23,355 bases of DNA, taken from NCBI GenBank assembly GCA_017547265.1, contig JAFYQC010000283.1, positions 1 through 23,355 on the forward strand, in the 5' to 3' direction. The position numbers and the translations under genes were made by a program. Positions 8,640 to 15,250 of this stretch are shown here, piece after piece. The stretch comes from Kiritimatiellia bacterium (GTDB taxonomy: Bacteria; Verrucomicrobiota; Kiritimatiellia; RFP12; UBA1067). The notes under the pieces are model-generated. The model worked only from the letters and a program-made list of their open reading frames with translations. It searched no databases and was not told the origin of the DNA. Numbering within the stretch: the stretch's first letter is position 1; the number at the start of each line of letters is the position of its first letter.

Positions 8640-8715
8640 TGGTGGAGATAAGGGGAGTCGGACCCCTGACCTTCTCAATGCCATTGAGACGCTCTACCAA
8701 CTGAGCTATATCCCC
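8640..8715 (-). tRNA. tRNA-Ala(GGC), CCA end encoded
   Basis: The acceptor stem GGGGATA pairs with TATCTCC (one G-T pair). The D-arm is GCTCAGTTGGTAGAGC. The anticodon stem TCTCA/TGAGA encloses ATGGCAT, with T33 and anticodon GGC (alanine). The T-stem is AGGGG/CCCCT, the discriminator is A, and CCA is genomically encoded (8640-8642). The T-loop reads TCCGACT, so position 55 is C rather than the nearly universal T that becomes pseudouridine. The gene stands between its own promoter and an intrinsic terminator. Confidence 0.95.
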
Positions 8716-8736
8716 AATAAGTAAGAAGTGGCGCGT

Positions 8737-8765
8737 ATTATCTCATATCGGCGCGCCGTTGTCAA
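8737..8765 (-). promoter_or_regulatory. Strong promoter of tRNA-Ala
   Basis: A perfect TTGACA (8760-8765) and GATAAT (8737-8742) are separated by 17 nt; TGA directly precedes the -10 (extended -10). Transcription should begin near 8730, about 15 nt before the mature tRNA 5' end. The -35 lies only 8 bp past the fabG stop codon. Confidence 0.8.
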
Positions 8766-8773
8766 TGGCGAAC

Positions 8774-9538
8774 TTAGCCAATCATTCCGCCGTTGACGGA
8801 GATGATCTGGCCAGTGACATACGCCGCCTCGTCGCCAGCGAGCCACGCGACCGCCTTGGCGATGTCTTCGGCCGTGCCGAAGCGCTTGAGCGGAATCGTG
8901 TCCATGTACGCCTTCTTGACGTCGTCGGGAAGGACGTCGGTCATCTTCGACTGGATGAAGCCGGGCGCGACCGCGTTGCAGCGGATGTTGCGGCTACCAA
9001 GCTCCTTCGCTGTCGTCTTGGTAAGCGCAATGACGCCGCCCTTCGACGCCGTGTAGTTCGCCTGTCCCGCGTTGCCCATGATGCCGACGACGGAAGCGAT
9101 GTTGATGATCGAGCCACCGAGCTGCGTGCCGTCCTCGGCCTTGTTCTTCATCATCGGGCGAGAGACGGCGCGAGTGAAGAGGAACGTGCCCTTCAAGTTG
9201 ACATTGAGAACGGCGTCCCAGTCCTCGTCGGACATGCGCATGAGAAGCCCGTCCTTCGTGATGCCGGCATTGTTGACCATGATGTCGACCTTGCCGAAGT
9301 CCGCGATTACGGCCTTCACGCACGCATCGACCTCGGCCGACGCAGCGACATTGACGCCGTAGCCCTTGGCCTTTACGCCAAGCGCCTCAAGCGCGGCGAC
9401 AGTCTCGGCGCACCATTCTTCCTTGAGGTCGCAGATTGCGACGTCTGCGCCACATTCGGCGAGCTTCTTTGCGATGGCCGCGCCAATTCCACGAGCGGCG
9501 CCTGTGACGATTGCGACTTTGCCCTTCAAGTTGTTCAT
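8774..9538 (-). CDS. fabG: 3-oxoacyl-[acyl-carrier-protein] reductase FabG
   Basis: A 254-residue short-chain dehydrogenase/reductase that reduces 3-oxoacyl-ACP with NADPH in the elongation cycle of fatty-acid synthesis, in the cytoplasm. Visible motifs: the dinucleotide site TGAARGIG (12-19), NNAG (89-92), and the catalytic Ser149, Tyr162 and Lys166 (in YTASKGG), followed by the PGFIQSKMT segment typical of FabG. The length is normal for the family. It lies 32 bp after fabD, the usual gene order, which supports FabG over a generic SDR. No Shine-Dalgarno sequence is visible before the ATG; the gap is filled by a heptamer repeat. Confidence 0.93.
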   Translation of the reverse strand: MNNLKGKVAIVTGAARGIGAAIAKKLAECGADVAICDLKEEWCAETVAALEALGVKAKGYGVNVAASAEVDACVKAVIADFGKVDIMVNNAGITKDGLLMRMSDEDWDAVLNVNLKGTFLFTRAVSRPMMKNKAEDGTQLGGSIINIASVVGIMGNAGQANYTASKGGVIALTKTTAKELGSRNIRCNAVAPGFIQSKMTDVLPDDVKKAYMDTIPLKRFGTAEDIAKAVAWLAGDEAAYVTGQIISVNGGMIG

Positions 9539-9545
9539 AGCTTTA

Positions 9546-9573
9546 GTGATTAGTGGTTAGTGATTAGTGGTTA
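9546..9573 (-). repeat. Four tandem TAAYCAC heptamers between fabD and fabG
   Basis: Read on the minus strand the unit is TAACCAC, TAATCAC, TAACCAC, TAATCAC, four perfect copies of TAAYCAC with alternating C/T. The first TAA is the fabD stop codon itself. Because the unit is 7 nt long, successive TAA triplets fall in all three frames, so no ribosome could read through to fabG. The role is unknown; it may be an interspersed intergenic repeat family. Confidence 0.85.
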
Positions 9574-10494
9574 GGCGAGGGCGGCGACAGTGGCGTCGAG
9601 CGACGCGAGGTCGGCGACGTTCGTCGTGGCGAGCGCTGGGTCGATCTTCTTCACGAGACCGGAGAGCACCTTGCCAGGGCCAAACTCGACGAACGAGTCG
9701 CAGCCGAGGGTCTTCGCCGCCTCTACGTCCGCCGCCCAGTTCGTCGTGCCAGTCACCTGCTCGAGCATCGTCGCCTTGATTTCGCCAGGATCGGACGAAT
9801 GGGGCTTGCCCGTGACATTGGAAAGCACCGGGAACTTTGGCGCGGAGAACGCAATGCCCTCGAGGATTGGCGCAAGCTTCTCGCGCGCGGGCTGCATGAA
9901 CTTTGAGTGGAAGCCGCCAGCCGTCGCAAGCGGAATCGCACGCTTGATGCCAAGTTCCTTGGCGACCGTCGCGGCCTGGGCAATCGCGTCCTTCGAGCCG
10001 GAGAGGACCTGCTGAGCGGCGGAATTTATGTTGGCGACCGTGCAACCAGTCTTTTCGCAGAGCGCCGCAAGCTGCTCGCCCGTCGCGCCGACGATGGCGA
10101 TCATTCCAGAGGGCGTCGCCTCGCACGCCTCCTGCATGAAGCGGCCGCGCGCCTCAAGCACCTTGAGCGTCGAGTCGAAGTCGAGGACTCCGGCGGCGCA
10201 GAGAGCGCCCCACTCGCCAAGCGAAAGGCCAGCCGCGCACGCGAACTCCGTCGGCCTACGCTTCTGGAGTGCGAGATACGCCACGTAGCTCGTCACGAAG
10301 ATCGCTGGCTGGCAGATGTTTGACTTCGTCAGCTCCTCGGCAGGGCCTTCGAAGCAGATTTTCTTCAGGTCGAAACCGAGAACGGCGTTCGCCTTGTCGA
10401 ACAAGGCCATCGCCTCGGCGTCAGCCTCTGCGAAATCCTTGCCCATCCCCGGAACTTGGGCCCCCTGGCCCGCAAATATGCAACAGTTCTTCAT
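9571..10494 (-). CDS. fabD: Malonyl-CoA:ACP transacylase FabD
   Basis: A 307-residue acyltransferase that moves malonyl groups from CoA to acyl carrier protein to feed fatty-acid elongation, in the cytoplasm. Family features seen: the oxyanion-loop Q in FAGQGAQ (residue 10), the nucleophile Ser91 in GLSLGEWGAL (most FabDs have GHSLGE; here the residue before Ser is Leu), an Arg near 116-118 (EARGRF) for the malonyl carboxylate, and the catalytic His196 in GGFHSKFM. The length is normal. fabG follows. A -10 sequence ends 8 nt before the ATG and no ribosome site is visible, so the mRNA may be leaderless. Confidence 0.93.
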   Translation of the reverse strand: MKNCCIFAGQGAQVPGMGKDFAEADAEAMALFDKANAVLGFDLKKICFEGPAEELTKSNICQPAIFVTSYVAYLALQKRRPTEFACAAGLSLGEWGALCAAGVLDFDSTLKVLEARGRFMQEACEATPSGMIAIVGATGEQLAALCEKTGCTVANINSAAQQVLSGSKDAIAQAATVAKELGIKRAIPLATAGGFHSKFMQPAREKLAPILEGIAFSAPKFPVLSNVTGKPHSSDPGEIKATMLEQVTGTTNWAADVEAAKTLGCDSFVEFGPGKVLSGLVKKIDPALATTNVADLASLDATVAALA

Positions 10495-10502
10495 AGAGAG
10501 GT

Positions 10503-10511
10503 ATTATATCA
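10503..10511 (-). promoter_or_regulatory. Extended -10 promoter of fabD-fabG, abutting the start codon
   Basis: TGA-TATAAT (a perfect -10 with TGN extension) ends 8 nt upstream of the fabD ATG at 10494. A partial -35 (TCCACA, four of six matches) lies 18 nt upstream. Transcription would begin at or within 1-2 nt of the ATG. The element sits in the 21-bp gap after the ClC gene, so fabD-fabG can be expressed independently of the rpoD operon. Confidence 0.65.
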
Positions 10512-10515
10512 AAAA

Positions 10516-11841
10516 TTATTCGCCTCTGTGGACTGGCGAAGTCTCGCGGCTGTGGGGCTGGCTACGATAGAGGGACCAGCCGTTGTTTAGCCAGAACGCA
10601 ATGCCGCACACCCACATTGCGGGGGCGAGCAACTGGTGGTTGCCGGAAATCTCCATGACCATCACGATCGCAGTGAGCGGGATCCTGACGGAGCTCGCGA
10701 GAAAGCCCGCCATGCCGACGAGCGCAAACGCAGAAGGATGCACACCCCAAGACGCGGGCAGGACCCGCGCGAAGAATAGTCCAGTCGTCGCGCCAAGCGT
10801 TGCTCCACAGACGAGGGCAGGGGCGAAAATGCCGCCAGAACCGCCAGAACCGACGGTAAACGAGGTCGATATGACGTTCAGGAAGAACATCGCGAGGAAC
10901 ACGACCGCATTGCCGTTCTCGACGAGGCAACGACGGATGATCGGATAGCCGGCGCCGTATACGCCAGGGAAAATGAAGTAGCCGAGAATGCCGACGACGA
11001 GACCGCCGATGACGACCTTCACAGAACCGGGAATGCGAAGATTAGCGAACGTCTCCTCGGTGCCACGGAAGAAGCTTATGTAGAATCGCGCCCCAAAGGT
11101 TATTACAAGCGCGAGCGCGAAATAGGGAAGAAGCCTCAGCGCATTCTCGTAGGCGCAGGGCGGCATCTCGAAAAGCGGCTGCCATCCGAAGAAGTACGCG
11201 TATATCGTATACGAGATAGGCGCAGCAATGAAGCACGGGAGGACCGTCTCGTACTCGACGTCGCTCGACGAGTAGAATATCTCGAAGCCGAAGATTGCGC
11301 CCGCAAGAGGCGCCTGGAAAAGCGCGGCTATGCCTGCAGCGAGACCTGCGGCCATCAATATGCGCCGCGCGCGAACAGTGAGATTGAGCATGCGCGCAAT
11401 CACACTACCACAAGCGGCGCCGATGAGAGTCACAGGGCCTTCGTAACCTGCCGAACCGCCGGAGCCGACGGTCAGGACCGATGCAACAGACTTAATGGGA
11501 ATAACCGTAGACGTGATGTAGCCACCGTGCTGGTGATACGACTTAATTGCGCTGTCGGTGCCGCGTGCGTGTTCGAGCCGCGCGAACCTCTTTATAAGGA
11601 CATACCCCGCAAGCGCACCAAGCGCAGGAAGGAATATCATCGCCCAACGACGGCCAGAAAGCCACGAGCCGCCCATAAGGAGCGACTCGCCGTAGTCGAT
11701 CATGTAGCGAAATGCGACGACAACAAACCCGGTGACGAGCCCGACGAGCATCGACTCAACGAGATACTGCCCTGTGCGAAAGGATATCCCCTTTCCGGCA
11801 AGGAGGAATTTCCAGCTCGTTATGGAAATCCGCCTGAACAT
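10516..11841 (-). CDS. ClC-family chloride channel/transporter
   Basis: A 441-residue integral membrane protein with the ClC fold (many hydrophobic helices) and no CBS domains. The first filter motif is GSGGSAGYEGP (126-136) with the gating glutamate at E134; the second is GSGGSGGIFAP (331-341); a Tyr in SLYRSQ near the C-terminus fits the conserved pore Tyr. By alignment to E. coli ClcA, FQAPLAGAIFGFEIF matches FNAPLAGILFIIEEM, so the internal proton-relay Glu203 is replaced by Ile188. The GSGIP selectivity motif is replaced by GTDSAI. These changes make a channel or a non-standard transporter plausible, rather than a classical 2Cl-/H+ antiporter. It starts 7 bp after the DJ-1 gene and is probably co-transcribed with it. 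Confidence 0.9.
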   Translation of the reverse strand: MFRRISITSWKFLLAGKGISFRTGQYLVESMLVGLVTGFVVVAFRYMIDYGESLLMGGSWLSGRRWAMIFLPALGALAGYVLIKRFARLEHARGTDSAIKSYHQHGGYITSTVIPIKSVASVLTVGSGGSAGYEGPVTLIGAACGSVIARMLNLTVRARRILMAAGLAAGIAALFQAPLAGAIFGFEIFYSSSDVEYETVLPCFIAAPISYTIYAYFFGWQPLFEMPPCAYENALRLLPYFALALVITFGARFYISFFRGTEETFANLRIPGSVKVVIGGLVVGILGYFIFPGVYGAGYPIIRRCLVENGNAVVFLAMFFLNVISTSFTVGSGGSGGIFAPALVCGATLGATTGLFFARVLPASWGVHPSAFALVGMAGFLASSVRIPLTAIVMVMEISGNHQLLAPAMWVCGIAFWLNNGWSLYRSQPHSRETSPVHRGE

Positions 11842-11848
11842 GGCGAGG

Positions 11849-12409
11849 TCAATCGAGGACGTCGGTCACCATGCCACGCGCGACCTTGGCCGCCGTCTTT
11901 TCGTCCGTCAGGGTCTGGAGGACAACGAGGGCGAACAGCATGGACGCGCCAGGGGCCTGGCCCGTAATAACGTTGCCGTCCGCAACGACTGGAACGCCCG
12001 CGCAGGGACGGTCGAGATCGAGCGAACACGTAGGGTAGCACGTAACATGCTGGCCCTCTTCGAGAACGCCGGCTTCTACGAGAACAGTTGGCGCCGCGCA
12101 GATTGCGCACAGGAGCCGCCCTTCATCCTTCTGGCGACGAAGCCTCTCGGCCAGGGCAGCGGACGACTTGAGATTGTCCGTTCCTTCGCCGCCGCCAGGA
12201 AGCACTATTGCGTCGAACTCGTCCTTCTCGGCCTCCTCGAAAGGAGCGTCGGCGCGCATCACGATACCATGGGCGCTGCGCACCTCTGGTCCGCCCGCGA
12301 GAGCCGCGGTAACGACCTCGACCCCGCCACGGCGGAGAACGTCTATCGCCGTGATGGCCTCGATGTCCTCGAAGCCATCCGCGAGCACCACAAGTACCTT
12401 AGCCGACAT
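11849..12409 (-). CDS. DJ-1/PfpI (YajL/ThiJ-type) family protein
   Basis: A 186-residue flavodoxin-like protein of the DJ-1 superfamily; members act as glyoxalase/deglycase-type enzymes or oxidative-stress chaperones. The nucleophile Cys104 lies in the elbow AICAAPT, with the assisting Glu at position 14 or 17 of DGFEDIEAIT, as in human DJ-1 (E15/E18). PGGGEGTDNL (71-80) and the length are typical. The start overlaps the end of the RRM gene by 11 bp and the ClC gene follows by 7 bp, so translation is likely coupled. The exact substrate cannot be told from sequence. Confidence 0.9.
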   Translation of the reverse strand: MSAKVLVVLADGFEDIEAITAIDVLRRGGVEVVTAALAGGPEVRSAHGIVMRADAPFEEAEKDEFDAIVLPGGGEGTDNLKSSAALAERLRRQKDEGRLLCAICAAPTVLVEAGVLEEGQHVTCYPTCSLDLDRPCAGVPVVADGNVITGQAPGASMLFALVVLQTLTDEKTAAKVARGMVTDVLD

Positions 12410-12881
12410 TCTTGGCCTCGTTGCACTTGAGCTTGCGACCGAGAATCTCCTTGTCGGAGAGCGCCTTTACAGCCGCGTCGACCTCTTCGCGGTTCGGCAT
12501 GTGCACGAACCCGAAGCCCTTGGACCTGCCGTTGTAGCGGTTCGTTATGATGCGGGCGTAGGTGACCTTGCCGTAGGCCTCGAACTCCTTGCGGAGCTGC
12601 TCTTCGGTGAGGTCGTAGCTGAGGTTGCCGACGTAGATCTCGATCGACCCGTCCGCGGGCGCGGGGTGGGTCTTCTCGAACTTCGGCTCTCCGCGCTCCT
12701 GGCGACGCTGGCCCTGCTTCTTGCCGTAGCCGCAGGAGCCGTTGTTCTTGCCACACGGGCGGAAGATGCGGCAGATGGCGCACATTACGAGGACGCCAAG
12801 CACAAACGCGGCGATAACGATAGTCCAAGCCGCGCATGAATTTGTCTTGAAGAGTTCAAGAGCTCCACTGATGCAGTTCAT
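12399..12881 (-). CDS. Membrane-anchored RRM RNA-binding protein
   Basis: A 160-residue protein. Residues about 17-38 form one hydrophobic helix, followed by a Lys/Arg/Gly-rich linker (about 39-75), so by the positive-inside rule the C-terminal domain faces the cytoplasm. Residues 80-155 are a complete RRM: RNP2 is IYVGNL (82-87) and RNP1 is KGFGFVHM (121-128), with the aromatic RNA-contact residues present. Six Cys lie in the first 50 residues. Bacterial RRM proteins are normally soluble and about 80-100 residues long, so the membrane anchor is unusual. It starts 20 bp after rpoD with GGAAGGA as ribosome site and overlaps the DJ-1 gene, so it belongs to the rpoD operon. The RNA target is unknown. 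Confidence 0.88.
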   Translation of the reverse strand: MNCISGALELFKTNSCAAWTIVIAAFVLGVLVMCAICRIFRPCGKNNGSCGYGKKQGQRRQERGEPKFEKTHPAPADGSIEIYVGNLSYDLTEEQLRKEFEAYGKVTYARIITNRYNGRSKGFGFVHMPNREEVDAAVKALSDKEILGRKLKCNEAKNVG

Positions 12882-12901
12882 TATGTATTCCTTCCTTGCC
12901 T

Positions 12902-14974
12902 TTAGCTGTTCCTATAGTCACCGAGCGACTTCATACGGCTCGGATGACGGAGTTTCCTGAGCGCCTTCGCCTCAATCTGGCGGATTCGCTCGCGCGTTAC
13001 GTTGAACAGGCGACCAACCTCCTCGAGCGTGCGACTGTAGCCGTCGGTCAGGCCGAACCTGAAGTCGACAACCTGCCGTTCGCGGTCGGTTAGCGTGTTC
13101 AGTATGTCCCTCAGCCTCTCCTTGAGGAGATGTCCCTCTGTCACTTCGAAGGGATTCTCGCTCGAGAGGTCCGGGATGAAATCGCCGTAGTGAGCGTCGT
13201 CGTTGTCTCCGACCTTCGACTGCAGCGAAATCGGCTGCTGCGACATCCTCTTGACCGCCCTGACCTGGTCGGCGGGAAGCCCCATCTCCTTGGAAAGCTC
13301 CGCCTCGGTAGGCTCGCGGCCGAGCTTCTGGATGAGCTTCTTCTGGATGCGCATCAGCTTGTTGATCGTCTCGATCATGTGAACGGGGATGCGGATCGTC
13401 CTCGCCTGGTCGGCGATCGCGCGGGTCGCCGCCTGGCGGATCCACCACGTCGCGTAAGTCGAGAACTTGTAGCCCCGCTTGTACTCGAACTTCTCGACCG
13501 CCTTCATGAGGCCGGTATTGCCCTCCTGAATGAGGTCGAGGAACGAAAGCCCGCGGTTCATGTACTTCTTCACGATGGAGATGACGAGACGGAGGTTCGC
13601 CTCGACCATCTTCGTACGCGCGGTCTGCCCCGCCTTGAGGACGCGCCTCAGCTCGGAGAACGTCGTCATGAACTCCTCCGCGGGCATGCCGAACTGCGCC
13701 TCAAGGCGCGACATCTTCTCGCGGACCTGCGCGAGGTCGTTGTCGCGCTTCTTCGACGGACGGGCCTGCATGAGCGCAGACTGCTTCGCTACAAGCGCAC
13801 GGTACGGCAGGTAGATGCGCTCGTCGGCGTCGGCGCAAAGCGTCTCGAGGACCTTCTGCTTGAAGCTCAGGTCGATGAAGCACTGCTTCAGCGCTGCACG
13901 CGCGTTCGCGAGCTTCTTCTCGGCGCCGCGCACTTCGGCCGCGGTCGGGCGCTTCTTCGCAATCGTCGAGAGGTACTTCGAGCTCGCCTCGGCTAGACGC
14001 GCCTCGACGTCCTTGATCTGCTTGCGAAAGCCAGGTATGAGCGCGATGTACGCGTCGCGGTTCTCGTCGAACTTGTCGGTGACGATCCTGTCGAAGCGCT
14101 CGGACTGGCCCTCGAGCTTGTCAAGCTGGTCGGCGTACATCTTCGGAGCGAAGAGGAACCTGTTGAACATGTTCTTCGTCTTCGACTCGGCGTCCTCGAT
14201 GGTCTGGCAGATCGTGACTTCCTCGTCGCGCGAGAGAAGCTGGACCTGGCCCATCTGGTGGAGGTACATGCGGATCGGATCCTCGATCATCTCCGCAGCG
14301 CGCGCCTTGGGGTCGGAAGCCTTCTGGTTCTTCGCCTCGAGCCACTTCTTCACGTCCTCCTCGCGAAGCACCTGAACGCCCAGCGCCTCGAGAATCTTGA
14401 GGTAGCGGTCAGACTGGATCGCGTCGACGATGTTCGACGGAAGGATTTGGTTAAGCTCCTCGTAGGTAATGTAGCCGCCGTTCGCCTCGCTGCGGCGCTT
14501 CACGTCGACGATGACGTCGTTGAGCTCGGTCTCGCGGAGGATGGACATTCCCTCCATCGACGGAAGAATCGTCTCCGCTCCCTCGATGTCATCTGCGCCA
14601 AAGCTCGGCAACGGCTGCGGTGGGATGGCGGCTTCTGCGTCCTCGGCATCGACAGGCCTCGTCTCGTCCTCATGCTCTTCCTCGCGCTCTACCTCGGCGA
14701 CAAGAAGATCGTCGTCGAGCGTCTCGGCGTCGAGTTCTTCCGCGGTATCGGCGGGGGGAAGGTCGTCGCCAGTCGACTCGTCGGACGCGACGCGCGGGTG
14801 GCGCTGGCTTTTGGCCTTTGCGGGGGTTTTCTTGCCGTCAGTCGATTTCGACTCCGCCTTCTTGGCAGGAGTCTTTGCGGAAACAGACTTCTTCTTGCCC
14901 TTCTCGGACGTCTTCGGCAGCTTCTTCGTTAGCTTTTTCGCGGCCTTCTTCAGGGCCTTCTTCACTTTCGCCAT
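12902..14974 (-). CDS. rpoD: Primary RNA polymerase sigma factor RpoD (sigma70)
   Basis: A 690-residue housekeeping sigma factor, starting at [10 protein letters not shown] with GGAG 5 nt upstream. Residues 1 to about 62 are a Lys/Ala/Ser/Pro-rich histone-H1-like extension, followed by an acidic stretch (about 65-120) before region 1.1. Region 1.2 begins at [12 protein letters not shown] large non-conserved region follows, then region 2 ([31 protein letters not shown] and the -10 reading helix [14 protein letters not shown]), region 3 ([12 protein letters not shown]) and region 4 with the -35 helix-turn-helix ([19 protein letters not shown]). All core regions are intact. It heads the RRM-DJ-1-ClC operon. 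Its region 2.4/3.0 should serve the extended -10 promoters seen in this window. Confidence 0.96.
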   Translation of the reverse strand: MAKVKKALKKAAKKLTKKLPKTSEKGKKKSVSAKTPAKKAESKSTDGKKTPAKAKSQRHPRVASDESTGDDLPPADTAEELDAETLDDDLLVAEVEREEEHEDETRPVDAEDAEAAIPPQPLPSFGADDIEGAETILPSMEGMSILRETELNDVIVDVKRRSEANGGYITYEELNQILPSNIVDAIQSDRYLKILEALGVQVLREEDVKKWLEAKNQKASDPKARAAEMIEDPIRMYLHQMGQVQLLSRDEEVTICQTIEDAESKTKNMFNRFLFAPKMYADQLDKLEGQSERFDRIVTDKFDENRDAYIALIPGFRKQIKDVEARLAEASSKYLSTIAKKRPTAAEVRGAEKKLANARAALKQCFIDLSFKQKVLETLCADADERIYLPYRALVAKQSALMQARPSKKRDNDLAQVREKMSRLEAQFGMPAEEFMTTFSELRRVLKAGQTARTKMVEANLRLVISIVKKYMNRGLSFLDLIQEGNTGLMKAVEKFEYKRGYKFSTYATWWIRQAATRAIADQARTIRIPVHMIETINKLMRIQKKLIQKLGREPTEAELSKEMGLPADQVRAVKRMSQQPISLQSKVGDNDDAHYGDFIPDLSSENPFEVTEGHLLKERLRDILNTLTDRERQVVDFRFGLTDGYSRTLEEVGRLFNVTRERIRQIEAKALRKLRHPSRMKSLGDYRNS

Positions 14975-14983
14975 GGTTGCTCC

Positions 14984-15015
14984 AGTATACAATCCACCCA
15001 ACTGCACTTTGTCAA
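14984..15015 (-). promoter_or_regulatory. Possible proximal rpoD promoter (P2)
   Basis: A perfect TTGACA (15010-15015) lies 20 nt from TATACT (14984-14989). The spacer is longer than the usual 16-18, and transcription from here would start inside or after the GGAG ribosome site, only a few bases before the ATG. It may be fortuitous or give a very short leader. Confidence 0.35.
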
Positions 15016-15026
15016 GTGGTTTGAAT

Positions 15027-15035
15027 AGTATACCA
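15027..15035 (-). promoter_or_regulatory. Extended -10 promoter of the rpoD operon (P1)
   Basis: TGG-TATACT, an extended -10, lies about 52 nt upstream of the rpoD ATG. Transcription from here would give a leader of roughly 45 nt that keeps the GGAG ribosome site. No good -35 is visible. Confidence 0.5.
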
Positions 15036-15077
15036 CAATTTTTCGTCCGCGTGTGGGGGGAAAATGAGAATTCTTAA

Positions 15078-15103
15078 CGCAGAGAGGCGCAGAGTACGCA
15101 GAG
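15078..15103. repeat. Degenerate tandem repeat, three CGCAGAG copies
   Basis: CGCAGAG recurs at 15078, 15088 and 15097 on the plus strand (CTCTGCG on the minus) with spacing 10 and 9. It lies in the dnaE-rpoD gap. Similar CTCTGCG repeats occur, as I recall, between genes in many bacterial genomes; its role is unknown. Confidence 0.7.
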
Positions 15104-15124
15104 ATTTTCGGGGTGGATCTTAGC

Positions 15125-15180
15125 CGTGTAGAGGTGGAGATGTAGAGAGGAAGCCGTGCAGAACGTGTAGATCGTGTAGA
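15125..15180. repeat. Degenerate repeat of CGTGTAGA-like octamers
   Basis: CGTGTAGA occurs at 15125, 15164 and 15173, with variants CGTGCAGA at 15155 and ATGTAGA at 15040 plus 100 (15140). On the minus strand these read TCTACACG. They directly follow the CGCAGAG cluster in the dnaE-rpoD gap and look like a second intergenic repeat family. Confidence 0.65.
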
Positions 15181-15208
15181 ACCAATAAGACGCACCATCC
15201 CTCCCGTT

Positions 15209-15236
15209 ACTGTATCAATGCAACTGTATCAATAAA
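15209..15236. repeat. Two direct copies of ACTGTATCAAT, period 14
   Basis: ACTGTATCAAT occurs at 15209-15219 and 15223-15233, exactly 14 nt apart. On the minus strand each copy reads ATTGATACAGT. It lies 15-42 bp past the dnaE stop codon. It could be a protein-binding site or another short intergenic repeat; nothing decides between these. Confidence 0.65.
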
Positions 15237-15250
15237 CTTTGACCCTTCGC

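Noticed and set aside
8491..8724. Plus-strand 77-codon ORF containing GSRTPDLLNAIETLYQ
   Set aside because: It is the reverse-strand translation of tRNA-Ala, a common spurious protein.
9571..10126. Minus-strand 189-codon ORF inside fabD
   Set aside because: Out-of-frame with fabD; no family features and fully covered by the real gene.
13130..13996. Plus-strand 288-codon ORF
   Set aside because: Antisense shadow of rpoD with low-complexity Arg/Leu/Asp composition.
15078..15236. CRISPR array
   Set aside because: Units are only 7-11 nt, degenerate, with spacing of a few bases and no spacers of CRISPR size.
15209..15236. Tandem promoters made of the two TGATACAGT sequences on the minus strand
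   Set aside because: The hexamer TACAGT is a poor -10, and the site is about 235 bp upstream of rpoD with no matching -35.
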